Shown: positions 51,189 through 59,805 of the stretch, one piece after another | Layout: every line of letters begins with the position of its first letter | How positions within the stretch are numbered: position 1 is the stretch's first letter | Source: Streptomyces flavochromogenes | GTDB lineage: Bacteria > Actinomycetota > Actinomycetes > Streptomycetales > Streptomycetaceae | NCBI RefSeq assembly: GCF_000717595.1 | Contig: NZ_JNZO01000001.1 | Location: 248,001-312,000, forward strand | Length of the DNA stretch: 64,000 nucleotides | Reading direction: 5' to 3' | Position numbers and translations under genes: made by a program | Notes under the pieces: generated by a model | Databases searched by the model: none | What the model was told of the DNA's origin: nothing | Seen by the model: only the letters and a program-made list of their open reading frames with translations

Positions 51189-52451
51189 GTGGCCCTTTCC
51201 TCCCCCGGCCCCACCACGTCGGACACCGGCGATCCGGGGCCCGGCTCCGCCGCGTCCGGCCGGCCGACCCGCGGGCTGCTGCCCCTGCTCCTCGCCGGGA
51301 ACACCGCGATGTACGCCCTGTACATCGGCGTCCCCGGACTGCTCCTCGCCCTCCAGATCGAGGAGATCGACCCGGCCGGCAAGGTGGCCAACTTCGGCCT
51401 CGTCTCCGGCATATCCGCGATCTTCGCCACCGTCTTCAACCCCGTGGCGGGCGCCCTCTCGGACCGCTCGGGCCGCCGCAACCCGTGGATCCTCGCCGGC
51501 GGTCTGCTCGCGCTGCCCGTGATGCTGCTCCTCGGCAGCGTCCACACGATCCTGCTGGTGACCATCGCCTGGTGCCTCGGCCAGGCCGTCATGAACATCT
51601 ACCAGGCGGCCCTGACCTCCGTGGTCCCCGACCGGGTCCCCATGGCCGCCCGGGGCAGGGCCTCGGCCGCCGTCGGCCTCGGCCTCCCCGTCGGCTCGAC
51701 GATCGGCGCCCTGGTCGGCGCCGCCTTCTCCGAGGACTACCGCACCGGCTATCTCGTCTTCGGCGCGATCGTCGCGGCCACCGCCGTGCTGTTCACGGCC
51801 TGCGCCCGGGAGCGGCGCATGCCCGCGAAGGCCCCGCTGCCGGTGAGGGCGCAGCTCGCGGCCTTCGGCAGCGCCCTCACGGACCACGACTTCCGCTGGG
51901 CCTTCATCGGCCGTGCCCTGCTGGTCCTGGGCTATTTCGCGGTGGCCGGGTTCCAGCTGTACATCCTCAAGGACCACACCGAGCTGCCCGCCGGGCTGAG
52001 CCCCGAGGAGGCGGTGGCGATCCTCATGCCGCTCAACGCGATCGCCATGGTGGTCTCCACGGTGCTGGGCGGCTGGCTGTCGGACCGCTTCGACCGGCGC
52101 AAGCTCTTCGTGGGCGCCTCCGCGGCGCTGGCCGCCGTCGCCCTGCTCATCCCGGCCGTCTCGACGAGCTGGACCGCGATGCTCGCCTTCTCCGCGGTCA
52201 ACGGCCTCGGTTTCGGCTGCTACATGGCCGTCGACACCGCGCTGGTGACCATGGTGCTGCCGAAGGCCGAGGACGCCGCCCGTGACATGGGTGTCCTCAA
52301 CGTCGCCAACGCGGGCCCGCAGATCGTCGCCCCCTTCGTGGCCTCGCTCGTCGTCTCGCTCAGTGGCGGGTACACGGCGCTGTTCTTGATCGCCGCCGTA
52401 CTGTCGGTAGTCGGCGCGCTCGCCGTGCGCCCCATCCGCAGCGTGCGCTGA
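51189..52451 (+). CDS. MFS transporter under LacI control
   Basis: 420 residues from GTG 51189 with AGGAGGG 5 nt upstream. Twelve membrane helices are predicted. The A-motif between helices 2 and 3 is NPVAGALSDRSGRRNPWI, and its repeat between 8 and 9 is GGWLSDRFDRRKLF. The family resembles sugar/cation symporters (SLC45/GPH-like). With a LacI regulator, import of a sugar or glycoside is the likely role. The next gene is a hydrolase 42 bp downstream. Confidence 0.9.
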   Translation: MALSSPGPTTSDTGDPGPGSAASGRPTRGLLPLLLAGNTAMYALYIGVPGLLLALQIEEIDPAGKVANFGLVSGISAIFATVFNPVAGALSDRSGRRNPWILAGGLLALPVMLLLGSVHTILLVTIAWCLGQAVMNIYQAALTSVVPDRVPMAARGRASAAVGLGLPVGSTIGALVGAAFSEDYRTGYLVFGAIVAATAVLFTACARERRMPAKAPLPVRAQLAAFGSALTDHDFRWAFIGRALLVLGYFAVAGFQLYILKDHTELPAGLSPEEAVAILMPLNAIAMVVSTVLGGWLSDRFDRRKLFVGASAALAAVALLIPAVSTSWTAMLAFSAVNGLGFGCYMAVDTALVTMVLPKAEDAARDMGVLNVANAGPQIVAPFVASLVVSLSGGYTALFLIAAVLSVVGALAVRPIRSVR

Positions 52452-52493
52452 CCCCGGCCGGCGCCCGCCCGGCACCGTCAGAAAGGCCGCACC

Positions 52494-53201
52494 GTGCGTC
52501 TGCACACGCTCACTTGGGGTTCGGGCGACCGGATCGCCCTGCTCGTCCACGGCCTCATGGCCGACCACCGCACCTGGCGGCGGGTCGGCCCGGCACTCGC
52601 GGAGCACGGCTATCGGGTGATCGCGGTGGACCTGCGGGGGCACGGGCTGAGTGGGCGGGCCGCGGGGCCGGAGGCGTACCGACCGGAGGACCACGCCGAC
52701 GATCTGGTCGAATCGCTGCCCTCAGGAGCGGAGTTGGCGATCGGCCACTCCCTGGGCGGGCTCGTGCTCGCCCGGGCGGTGGAGCGTCTCGCGCCGGCCC
52801 GGGCGGTGTACTCCGACCCGGCCTGGCACCTGTCGGCCGGTCCCTGCGGCTACCGGGCCGAGATGTTCGTCCGGGGCAAGTCGATGACGCGGGAGCAGAT
52901 CAAGGGGTTCAACCCGCACTGGCCGGACGAGGACGTCGACGTGGAGATGGCGTCGGTACGGGACTGGGACGAGCGGACGGCACACGGCCTCACGGAGTTC
53001 GTGGGCGCCGACATGTGGCCGGTCCGGCCCGTGGTGCCCTCCCTCGTCACCCTCGCCGATCCGAGCACGCTGGTGCGGCCTGAGCACGCCCGGATGCTGA
53101 CGGACCGCGGATTCGAGCTCCGTACGGTGAAGGGGGCGGGTCACACGATCCACCGGGACGACTTCGAAGGGTTCATGTCCGCGCTGGAGGACTGGATCTG
53201 A
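52494..53201 (+). CDS. Alpha/beta hydrolase
   Basis: 235 residues from GTG 52494. HGLMADHRTWRRVGPALAEHG, the nucleophile elbow GHSLGG (S86), an acidic residue in TLADPSTLVRP and the catalytic His in GAGHTIHRDDFEGF make a standard triad. It could be an esterase or lactonase acting on the substrate taken up by the upstream MFS transporter, as both are probably in one transcript. Confidence 0.9.
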   Translation: MRLHTLTWGSGDRIALLVHGLMADHRTWRRVGPALAEHGYRVIAVDLRGHGLSGRAAGPEAYRPEDHADDLVESLPSGAELAIGHSLGGLVLARAVERLAPARAVYSDPAWHLSAGPCGYRAEMFVRGKSMTREQIKGFNPHWPDEDVDVEMASVRDWDERTAHGLTEFVGADMWPVRPVVPSLVTLADPSTLVRPEHARMLTDRGFELRTVKGAGHTIHRDDFEGFMSALEDWI

Positions 53202-53215
53202 CGTACCGTTCAGGC

Positions 53216-53446
53216 ATGGACGACGCGTCGATGGACTCCTCGATGGTGGGACTGCTCGGCCGGGTGACCGGCACCGTCGGGCCCGGTCTCGTCGGTGAGG
53301 TGATCGTCCGGATCCGGGGCGGTGCCGAGCACTTCCTCGCCCATCCGGCCTCCCCGAAGGAGCGGATCGACGTGGGAACGGTGGTGATGGTCATGGAACA
53401 TCTCCCTCCACGCACCGTCTATGTCACAGCCGCGTACGACAGTTGA
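53216..53446 (+). CDS. Small NfeD-like (OB-fold) protein
   Basis: 76 residues from ATG 53216, 14 bp after the hydrolase. LLGRVTGTVGPGLVGEVIVR and ERIDVGTVVMVMEHLPPRTVYVTAAY fit a short beta-barrel of the NfeD C-terminal (OB-fold) type without the membrane helices. It lies directly before an SPFH-domain gene, the common NfeD-flotillin pairing, which supports a joint role at membrane microdomains. Confidence 0.75.
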   Translation: MDDASMDSSMVGLLGRVTGTVGPGLVGEVIVRIRGGAEHFLAHPASPKERIDVGTVVMVMEHLPPRTVYVTAAYDS

Positions 53447-53523
53447 CGCAACCGTTGAGTGGCGCCGGTCACAGGCGCACACTCCCTTCACCGGATCCGC
53501 ACCGGCTCCGGTGAAGGGGGACC

Positions 53524-54945
53524 ATGTCCATGGGCATCGGCATTCTCGCGGGCGCCGTCGTCGGCGCCTTCGCCGTTCTCGTCATCGTCTTCAAGATGAT
53601 GTGGCGCGTCGCGGAACCCAACGAGGCACTGATCATCTCCGGCTCCAATCACAAGAACGAGGGCCTCGGCGCGGGTATGGGGTTCCGCATCGTCACCGGG
53701 CGGGGCACGCTCGTCCTGCCGGGTGTGCAGGCGGTGCGCAAGCTCTCGCTCGACCTCAACGAGACCCAGCTGTCCGTCGAGTGCGTCACCCACCAGGGCA
53801 TTCCTCTGAAGGTCCGGGGTGTGGTGATCTTCAAGGTCGGTGACGACTTCGTGTCGATCGCCAACGCCGCACGCCGCTTCCTCGACCAGCAGAAGCTGAT
53901 GAGCGAGCGGGTGCACATCGTCTTCGCCGGTCATCTCCGTGCCATCGTCGGCGGGTTGACCGTGGAGGACATGATCCGTGACCGGGAGAAGCTGACCGGG
54001 CAGGCGCGTTCGGCCTGTGGCACGGAGATGGAGAAGCTCGGCCTGATCGTCGACTCGCTGCAGATCCACGAGATCGAGGACCCGACCGGGTACATCAAGA
54101 ACCTGGCCGCCCCGCACGCGGCCGCCGTCCAGCGGGACGCGCGGATCGCGCAGGCCGAGGCCAACCGGCGGGCGACCGAGGCCGAGCAGCAGGCCGCGGC
54201 ACGCATGTCGGAGGCGACCCGCGACAGCGAGATCCTCCAGGCGGGCTACCAGGCCGAGCGGGACCAGGCGTCCGCGAAGGCCCGGCAGGCCGGTCCGCTG
54301 GCGGAGGCGGCCTCGCGCCAGGAGGTCGTCGTCCAGGAGACCCGGGTCGCGGAGCTGGAGGGACACCGGAAGGAGCAGCAGCTCCAGGCGGAGGTCCGCA
54401 AGCCGGCCGACGCGATGGCGTACGAGACCCGGACGCTGGCCGCGGCCGAGCGTGACGCGCGGATCTCGGCGGCCGAGGCCGAAGCGAAGGAGACCGAGCT
54501 GGCGAGCGCGGCCATGGCGACGGCGACCCGGCTCACCGGTGAGGCGGAGGCGGCGGCACAGCACGCCAAGGGGCTCGCGGTCGCGGAGGCGACCCGGGCG
54601 AAGGGTCTGGCGGAGGCCGAGTCGATCAAGGCCCGTGCGGCGGCGCTCGCGGAGAACCAGGAGGCCGTGGTCGCGCAGCAACTGGCCGAGAAGTGGCCGG
54701 AGATCGTGTCCGCGGGCGCGTCGGCGTTCGGGAACGTGGACCAGATGGTGCTGCTCAACGGCGCCGACGGCATGGCGGACGTGTTCGCCAAGGCGCTGAC
54801 CATGGGCGGGACCGGTCTGGGTCTGGCCCGCCAGCTGCTGTCCACGATGAACCCGGCAGCTCAGGAGCGGCTGGGGACGGGAGTGCCCCCGGCGCCCCGG
54901 GCGCCGGAGAAGAGCGTCGAGATCACGGTCGTCGACGGGGAGTAG
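53524..54945 (+). CDS. Flotillin-like SPFH-domain protein
   Basis: 473 residues from ATG 53524. An N-terminal membrane helix (IGILAGAVVGAFAVLVIVFK) precedes the SPFH/band-7 domain (about 30-200; WRVAEPNEALIISG, LRAIVGGLTVEDMIRDREKL, MEKLGLIVDSLQIHEIED). A long Ala/Glu-rich coiled coil follows (about 205-390; repeated AEAEAK/EATRAKGLAEAE units) and a flotillin-type C-terminus. It should assemble into lipid-raft-like membrane scaffolds involved in stress, secretion or cell-shape control. It ends at a strong hairpin. Confidence 0.92.
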   Translation: MSMGIGILAGAVVGAFAVLVIVFKMMWRVAEPNEALIISGSNHKNEGLGAGMGFRIVTGRGTLVLPGVQAVRKLSLDLNETQLSVECVTHQGIPLKVRGVVIFKVGDDFVSIANAARRFLDQQKLMSERVHIVFAGHLRAIVGGLTVEDMIRDREKLTGQARSACGTEMEKLGLIVDSLQIHEIEDPTGYIKNLAAPHAAAVQRDARIAQAEANRRATEAEQQAAARMSEATRDSEILQAGYQAERDQASAKARQAGPLAEAASRQEVVVQETRVAELEGHRKEQQLQAEVRKPADAMAYETRTLAAAERDARISAAEAEAKETELASAAMATATRLTGEAEAAAQHAKGLAVAEATRAKGLAEAESIKARAAALAENQEAVVAQQLAEKWPEIVSAGASAFGNVDQMVLLNGADGMADVFAKALTMGGTGLGLARQLLSTMNPAAQERLGTGVPPAPRAPEKSVEITVVDGE

Positions 54946-54969
54946 TCGACTCCCGACAGGGAGGACACG

Positions 54970-55008
54970 GGCCGGGGCCCGGTGCCATGACGGCGCCGGG
55001 CCCCGGCC
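54970..55008 (+). terminator. Terminator after the SPFH gene
   Basis: A 17-bp stem (54970-54986 with 54992-55008, one G-T pair) with a 5-nt loop, 24 bp after the SPFH stop. Confidence 0.75.
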
Positions 55009-55054
55009 TCGTACCCCCGTCGGCTCCCCGCCTCGCTCCGTCGGCCCACTCGGC

Positions 55055-55182
55055 TCAGTCGGTTCCGAACTCGGTCGTCGCCCGCTCAGTCGTGCCGGAC
55101 TCAGCAGTGTCCGAACTCGGTCCTGGCTCGCTCAGTCGTGGCCGAACTCGTCTGTGGCCACCCTCAGTTGTGGCCGAACTTC
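55055..55182. repeat. Degenerate tandem repeats derived from the 3' end of the small basic gene
   Basis: Read leftward, the last codons and stop of the small gene (AAGTTCGGCCACAACTGAG) recur as GAGTTCGGCCACGACTGAG, GAGTTCGGACACTGCTGAG and GAGTTCGGAACCGACTGAG, with an extra partial copy. The stop trinucleotides fall at 55164, 55132, 55101, 55086 and 55055, so the period is 31-32 bp with a 15-bp half unit. Confidence 0.75.
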
Positions 55183-55334
55183 CGTTCCTTGCGGTGCGAC
55201 GCGTGCTCCACGAGGGGCATCGACGTCTCGCTCTTGGGAGCCGCCGAGGTCTGTTCCTTCGTGGTCGCCTCGGTGCGGTGCTCATGGCCGCCGGTACGGG
55301 CTCCCCGGTTCGTCCGGGTCTGTTTCTTGCCCAC
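55164..55334 (-). CDS. 56-residue basic hypothetical protein
   Basis: GTG 55334 follows GGGAGG and encodes a 56-residue protein starting MGKKQTRTNRGARTGGHEHR and ending with VEHASHRKERKFGHN. It is Lys/Arg/His/Thr-rich, has no hydrophobic segment and is probably disordered; nucleic-acid binding is possible. It is not recognised. The chosen start is supported by the ribosome site. Its 3' end is the source of the adjacent tandem repeat array. Confidence 0.65.
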   Translation of the reverse strand: MGKKQTRTNRGARTGGHEHRTEATTKEQTSAAPKSETSMPLVEHASHRKERKFGHN

Positions 55335-55411
55335 GATCGTGCCTCCCGTGACGGGTGTCGGACTGTGGTCCGTATCCCCTCAGCCTGGCACGGGGGTGCG
55401 AGCACCGCATG

Positions 55412-56245
55412 TCAGACGGCGGCCGCCCCGACGACGCGGGCGAAAGCGGCCCGTGTCGGTGTGCCCGGGGCGCGGTCCAGGACGGCGAAGACGATCTCCT
55501 CGAAGTGGCCGGCGAAGCGGCCGTCCCCGGTGAGGAGAGCCATGAACGCTCCGGCGACCTGTTCGGGGTCGTTCTGGAAGACGCCGCAGCCCCAGGCTCC
55601 GAGCACGAGGCGCCGGTAGCCGGCCGCGGCGGCCGTCTCCAGGACCCGCTCGGCCCGGGACGCGAGGGCGCCCGGCAGCCGGTCGACGAGGGCGGGGGTG
55701 CGGCGGCGGACGACACCGGCGTTCGGCGCGGGCGAGGTCAGGAACCCGACGGTGAAGGGTTCGGCGAGGAGGGCGCCGCGGTCGTCGCGGAAGACCGGTA
55801 CGCGGGGCGAGTGGATGACCCGGTCGGTGTAGAGGACGTCGCGGTCCTCGCGGTGGTGGGTGTAGTAGTCGGGGGCGCGGAGCAGGGTGGCGTGGAGCGC
55901 GGAGGAGCGGCAGAGCGCCTCCTCCTGGGCCTGGGCGCCGTTGAGGTAGCCGCCGCCGGGGTTGCGGGCGGAGGCGAAGTTCAGGACGGCCACGGGGCGG
56001 GCCGCGTCGGCGGCGGTCATCCGCCGGGCGGCGGCAAGGCTGCTCTCGCCGGTGACGTCGAGGGTGGGCGTCCGGTCGGTGTCGGGGGTGACCGTGACGG
56101 GCTCGGGGCCGTGGAGACGCGTTCCGGCCAGGGCGGCCGCGAGGTCTTCGGCGACGGAGACGGTGCGGCCGTCGGGGACCTGGTAGTGGCCCGCGGCAAC
56201 GATCTCCTCGGTCTGCCGCGCGATCGCGCGCAGTCGTGCACTCAT
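55412..56245 (-). CDS. TIGR02452/DUF2263 macrodomain-like protein, putative poly(ADP-ribose) glycohydrolase
   Basis: 277 residues from ATG 56245. An N-terminal helical segment precedes a macrodomain-type fold. The PARG signature GGG-x7-QEE is present as NPGGGYLNGAQAQEEALCR (G97-99, Q107, E108, E109), the residues that bind and hydrolyse ADP-ribose chains. RRLVLGAWGCGVFQNDPEQV is the second conserved loop. Bacterial members resemble the Thermomonospora PARG. The cellular target is unknown. Confidence 0.88.
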   Translation of the reverse strand: MSARLRAIARQTEEIVAAGHYQVPDGRTVSVAEDLAAALAGTRLHGPEPVTVTPDTDRTPTLDVTGESSLAAARRMTAADAARPVAVLNFASARNPGGGYLNGAQAQEEALCRSSALHATLLRAPDYYTHHREDRDVLYTDRVIHSPRVPVFRDDRGALLAEPFTVGFLTSPAPNAGVVRRRTPALVDRLPGALASRAERVLETAAAAGYRRLVLGAWGCGVFQNDPEQVAGAFMALLTGDGRFAGHFEEIVFAVLDRAPGTPTRAAFARVVGAAAV

Positions 56246-56471
56246 GACCTCAGGATGATCGTTTCGTCCCGGCCGGGACAACGGATTTTCCCGGGATCCG
56301 GCCGGGTCCCGACAGGTCCTGCCCGGGGCGGTTTCCGGCCGGGTGGGGTGCGAGGAGCGTGTTCGGCGCGTTCGGGGCGCTCTTGCACGCCGCTCGACGG
56401 TGGCTTTAGGTGGAAGCAGAACTTCCCGGGGCCGGTCCCTACGACCGGCCTGACGACCAGGAGGTGTACGG

Positions 56472-57731
56472 ATGTCGTCCAGCGGCATACGGAGCGGCGA
56501 ACCCCCTCTCGCGGAGGCGGAGGCGGAGGAACTGCTGCGATGTATCTGCTTCAAGACCGGCCCACCCCGCACCGTGGGCGTGGAGTTGGAATGGCTCGTG
56601 CACGAGCTCCGGGACCCCCGGCTCCCCGTCCGTCCGCCGAGGCTCGCGGCGGCCCTCGACACCGTTCGGTCCCTGCCGCTGGTGTCGTCCCTGACCTTCG
56701 AACCCGGCGGGCAGCTGGAGCTCAGCTCGCGCCCGGCCGGTTCGCTCATGGAATGCCTCGACTCCCTCGCCGCCGATCTCCGGGCGGTACGGTCGGCGCT
56801 CGGACCACTCGGCCTCACCCTCAGCGGATACGGGGTCGACCCCTGGCACTCGCCGCGCGGCCGGCTGCTCCACGAGCCGCGCTACGACGCCATGGAGGCA
56901 GCACTGGACCGCACCGGCCCCGCCGGCCGGGCGATGATGTGCGACTCGGCGTCGGTGCAGATCTGTCTGGACGCGGGTCTCGAGGAGCCGGGACCGCTGG
57001 GCTACCACCGGCGCTGGCAGCTCGCCCATCTCCTCGGAGCGGTGCTCGTGGCGGCCTTCGCCAACTCCCCCCTGCACAAGGGTCGTCGCACTGGCTGGCG
57101 CTCGACGCGGCAGGCGCTGTGGGCGGACCTCGACCCCCGGCGGACGCTCGCCCCCCTGCCGGACGGGGAGCCGCGCGCCGAGTACGCGGCGCATGTCCTG
57201 GACACCCCCGTGCTGTGCGTACGGGCCGACGAAGGCCCGTGGGCCGTTCCGGAGGGGTTGACCTTCCGTGACTGGCTGCGCTCGGGCCTGCCCCGGCCGG
57301 CCGACGCCGACGACCTGCGGTACCACATGACGACGCTGTTCCCGCCGGTGAGGCCGCGCGGCCATCTGGAGCTGCGGATGGTCGACGCGCAGCCGGGCCC
57401 GGACGGGTGGATGGTGCCGGTGGCCGTGACCACGGCGGTGTTCGAGGACCCGAAGGCGGCGGAGACCGTGTACCGGGCGGTGAAGCCGCTCGCCGAGCGG
57501 GCCGGCTACGCCCCCGCCCCGCGCAACCCGCTCTGGCTGGCGGCGGCGCGTGACGGCCTGACCGACGCCGAGCTGCACGCCACCGCGCTCACCGTCTTCG
57601 CCGCGGCGATCGAGGCGCTGCCCCGGATCGGGGCGAGCGAGGACGTGCGGCAGGCCGTCGCCGCCTTCCACGAGCGGTACGTGATCCCCGGGAGCTGCCC
57701 GGCCGACGACCTGGAGGTGCTGACGTCATGA
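56472..57731 (+). CDS. egtA: EgtA, glutamate-cysteine ligase of ergothioneine synthesis
   Basis: 419 residues from ATG 56472. It joins glutamate and cysteine to gamma-glutamylcysteine, the sulfur donor for EgtB. GVELEWLVHELRDP and LTFEPGGQLELSSRP are GCS2 ATP/Mg-binding segments, and GRAMMCDSASVQICLDAG, NSPLHKGRRTGWRSTRQALW complete the active site. It is the first gene of egtABCD and overlaps egtB by 4 bp (ATGA). Confidence 0.95.
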   Translation: MSSSGIRSGEPPLAEAEAEELLRCICFKTGPPRTVGVELEWLVHELRDPRLPVRPPRLAAALDTVRSLPLVSSLTFEPGGQLELSSRPAGSLMECLDSLAADLRAVRSALGPLGLTLSGYGVDPWHSPRGRLLHEPRYDAMEAALDRTGPAGRAMMCDSASVQICLDAGLEEPGPLGYHRRWQLAHLLGAVLVAAFANSPLHKGRRTGWRSTRQALWADLDPRRTLAPLPDGEPRAEYAAHVLDTPVLCVRADEGPWAVPEGLTFRDWLRSGLPRPADADDLRYHMTTLFPPVRPRGHLELRMVDAQPGPDGWMVPVAVTTAVFEDPKAAETVYRAVKPLAERAGYAPAPRNPLWLAAARDGLTDAELHATALTVFAAAIEALPRIGASEDVRQAVAAFHERYVIPGSCPADDLEVLTS

Positions 57732-59053
57732 CGGAGACCCGGACCGAGCTGGGCCCCGAGGCCCTGCGCCGTCACGCCCTGGACGCCCTGACCGCGGCGC
57801 GGGCCCGGACGGCGCTGCTCACCTCCTGCGTCGAGGACGGTGAACTCACCGCCCAGCACTCCCCCTTGATGTCCCCGCTGGTCTGGGACCTGGCGCACAT
57901 CGGCAACCAGGAGGAGGTGTGGCTGTGGCGGGCCGTCGGCGGGCAGGAGGCGCTGCGGCCCGAGATCGACTCGCTCTACGACGCCTTCGAGCACCCGCGG
58001 TCCGCCCGCCCCTCGCTGCCGCTGCTCGCGCCGGGCGAGGCCCGGACCTACGCGGCGGACGTACGGCTGCGCGTCCTCGACGTGCTGGAGCGCGCCGAGT
58101 TCGACGGGCGTCCGCTGCTGCGCGCCGCCTTCGCCTTCGGTCTGGTCGCGCAGCACGAACAGCAGCACGACGAGACGATGTTGATCACCCATCAGCTGCG
58201 GAAGGGCCCCGCGGCGCTGACGGCTCCCCCGCCGCCGCCCCTGCGGAGCGGCCCGCTTCCCACCGAAGTCCTCGTCCCCGGTGGTCCGTTCACCATGGGG
58301 ACCTCGGAGGAGCCGTGGGCCCTGGACAACGAGCGTCCGGCGCACATCCGGATGGTGCCGGCCTTCCACATCGACACCGTGCCGGTCACCAACGGCGCCT
58401 TTCTGGCCTTCATGGCCGACGGCGGCTACGCGGACCGGCGCTGGTGGCGTCCCGAGGGCTGGGCGCAGATCAGGGAGCACGCCATCGAGGCCCCGCTGTT
58501 CTGGCGCCGGGACGGCGCCCAGTGGCTGCGCCGCCGGTTCGGGGTCACCGAGCCGGTGCCGGAGGACGAGCCGGTCCTGCATGTGAGCTGGTACGAGGCG
58601 GACGCCTACGCGCGCTGGGCGGGCCGGCGGCTGCCGACCGAGGCCGAATGGGAGAAGGCCGCCCGGTACGACCCGGACTCCGGGCGCTCGCGCCGCTATC
58701 CGTGGGGTGACGCCGATCCGGGTCCCGAGCACGCCAACCTCGGCCAGCGGCACCTGCGTCCGGCCGCCGCGGGCAGCTATGCGGAGGGTGCGTCGCCGCT
58801 CGGCGTACGGCAGTTGATCGGGGATGTGTGGGAGTGGACGGCGAGCGACTTCCTGCCGTACCCGGGCTTCACGGTGTTCCCGTACAAGGAGTACTCGGAG
58901 GTGTTCTTCGGCCCCGACCACAAGGTGTTGCGCGGGGGTTCCTTCGCCGTCGACCCGGTCGCCTGCCGGGGCACCTTCCGTAACTGGGACCTGCCCGTGC
59001 GCCGTCAGATCTTCTCCGGCTTCCGTACGGCCCGCAGCGCGGAGCTCGACTGA
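57728..59053 (+). CDS. egtB: EgtB, iron-dependent hercynine sulfoxide synthase
   Basis: 441 residues from ATG 57728. It couples gamma-glutamylcysteine to hercynine with O2. The N-terminal DinB-like domain supplies the Fe ligands H57 (LAHIGNQEE), H143 and H147 (AQHEQQHDETM). The C-terminal formylglycine-generating-enzyme-like domain shows FTMGTSEEPWALDNERPAH, RLPTEAEWEKAARYDP and VWEWTASDF. It overlaps egtA and egtC by a few bases, so all four genes are coupled. Confidence 0.96.
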   Translation: MTETRTELGPEALRRHALDALTAARARTALLTSCVEDGELTAQHSPLMSPLVWDLAHIGNQEEVWLWRAVGGQEALRPEIDSLYDAFEHPRSARPSLPLLAPGEARTYAADVRLRVLDVLERAEFDGRPLLRAAFAFGLVAQHEQQHDETMLITHQLRKGPAALTAPPPPPLRSGPLPTEVLVPGGPFTMGTSEEPWALDNERPAHIRMVPAFHIDTVPVTNGAFLAFMADGGYADRRWWRPEGWAQIREHAIEAPLFWRRDGAQWLRRRFGVTEPVPEDEPVLHVSWYEADAYARWAGRRLPTEAEWEKAARYDPDSGRSRRYPWGDADPGPEHANLGQRHLRPAAAGSYAEGASPLGVRQLIGDVWEWTASDFLPYPGFTVFPYKEYSEVFFGPDHKVLRGGSFAVDPVACRGTFRNWDLPVRRQIFSGFRTARSAELD

Positions 59054-59805
59054 TGTGCCGTCATATCGCCTACGTCGGCGAACCGGTGGCGCTGGGCGAG
59101 CTGCTCGTCCGGCCCGAGCACGCTCTGCTGCGCCAGTCCTGGGAGCCCCGTGCACAGACCAGCGGCGTGGTGAACGCCGACGGGTTCGGGGTGGGCTGGT
59201 ACGCCGAGGGCGATCCGGTACCGGCCCGGTACCGGCGCTCCGGCCCCCTCTGGGGCGACCTCTCCTTCGCGGACCTGGCCCGGGTGGTGCGCTCCCGGGC
59301 GCTGCTCGCCGCGGTCCGCGGGGCGACCCTGCCGGGCGCCGACGGGGAGGCCGCAGCGGCGCCGTTCGCCGCCGGGCCCTGGCTCTTCAGCCACAACGGC
59401 GCCGTCAGGGGCTGGCCGGACTCGCTCGCGCCGCTCGCCGCGACCCTCCCGGCCGGCGAGCTGCTCGGACTGGAGGCCCGGACCGACTCGGCGCTGCTCT
59501 GGGCGCTCGTCCTGCACCGGCTGCGGTCCGGCGACGCGCCGGGCCGAGCCCTGGCCGACACGGTGCGGGAGGCCGCCGAAGCGGCTCCCGGCTCCGGTCT
59601 CACCCTGTTGCTCACCGACGGGTCGCTGATCGCCGCGACCGCCTGGGAGAACAGCCTCTGGTACCTGACGGGTCCCGACCGGGTGGTCGTGGCCTCCGAA
59701 CCGTACGACGACGATCCGCGCTGGCGGGAGGTTCCCGGGCGCACGCTCGTGACCGCCACCCGTGCCGACGTCACCCTCACCCCGCTCAAGGAGCCCTCCG
59801 CGTGA
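59053..59805 (+). CDS. egtC: EgtC, gamma-glutamyl-hercynylcysteine sulfoxide hydrolase
   Basis: 250 residues from ATG 59053, sharing one base with the egtB stop. This class II glutamine-amidotransferase-type hydrolase begins MCRHIAYVG, with C2 as N-terminal nucleophile after Met removal. NADGFGVGWY, FSHNGAVRGW and ARTDSALLWAL are conserved active-site segments. It removes the glutamyl group before the final C-S cleavage. Confidence 0.95.
   Translation: MCRHIAYVGEPVALGELLVRPEHALLRQSWEPRAQTSGVVNADGFGVGWYAEGDPVPARYRRSGPLWGDLSFADLARVVRSRALLAAVRGATLPGADGEAAAAPFAAGPWLFSHNGAVRGWPDSLAPLAATLPAGELLGLEARTDSALLWALVLHRLRSGDAPGRALADTVREAAEAAPGSGLTLLLTDGSLIAATAWENSLWYLTGPDRVVVASEPYDDDPRWREVPGRTLVTATRADVTLTPLKEPSA

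Noticed and set aside
55055..55182. The 31-bp repeats as a CRISPR array
   Set aside because: Units are contiguous and degenerate with no unique spacers, and no cas genes are present; they derive from the neighbouring gene's end.
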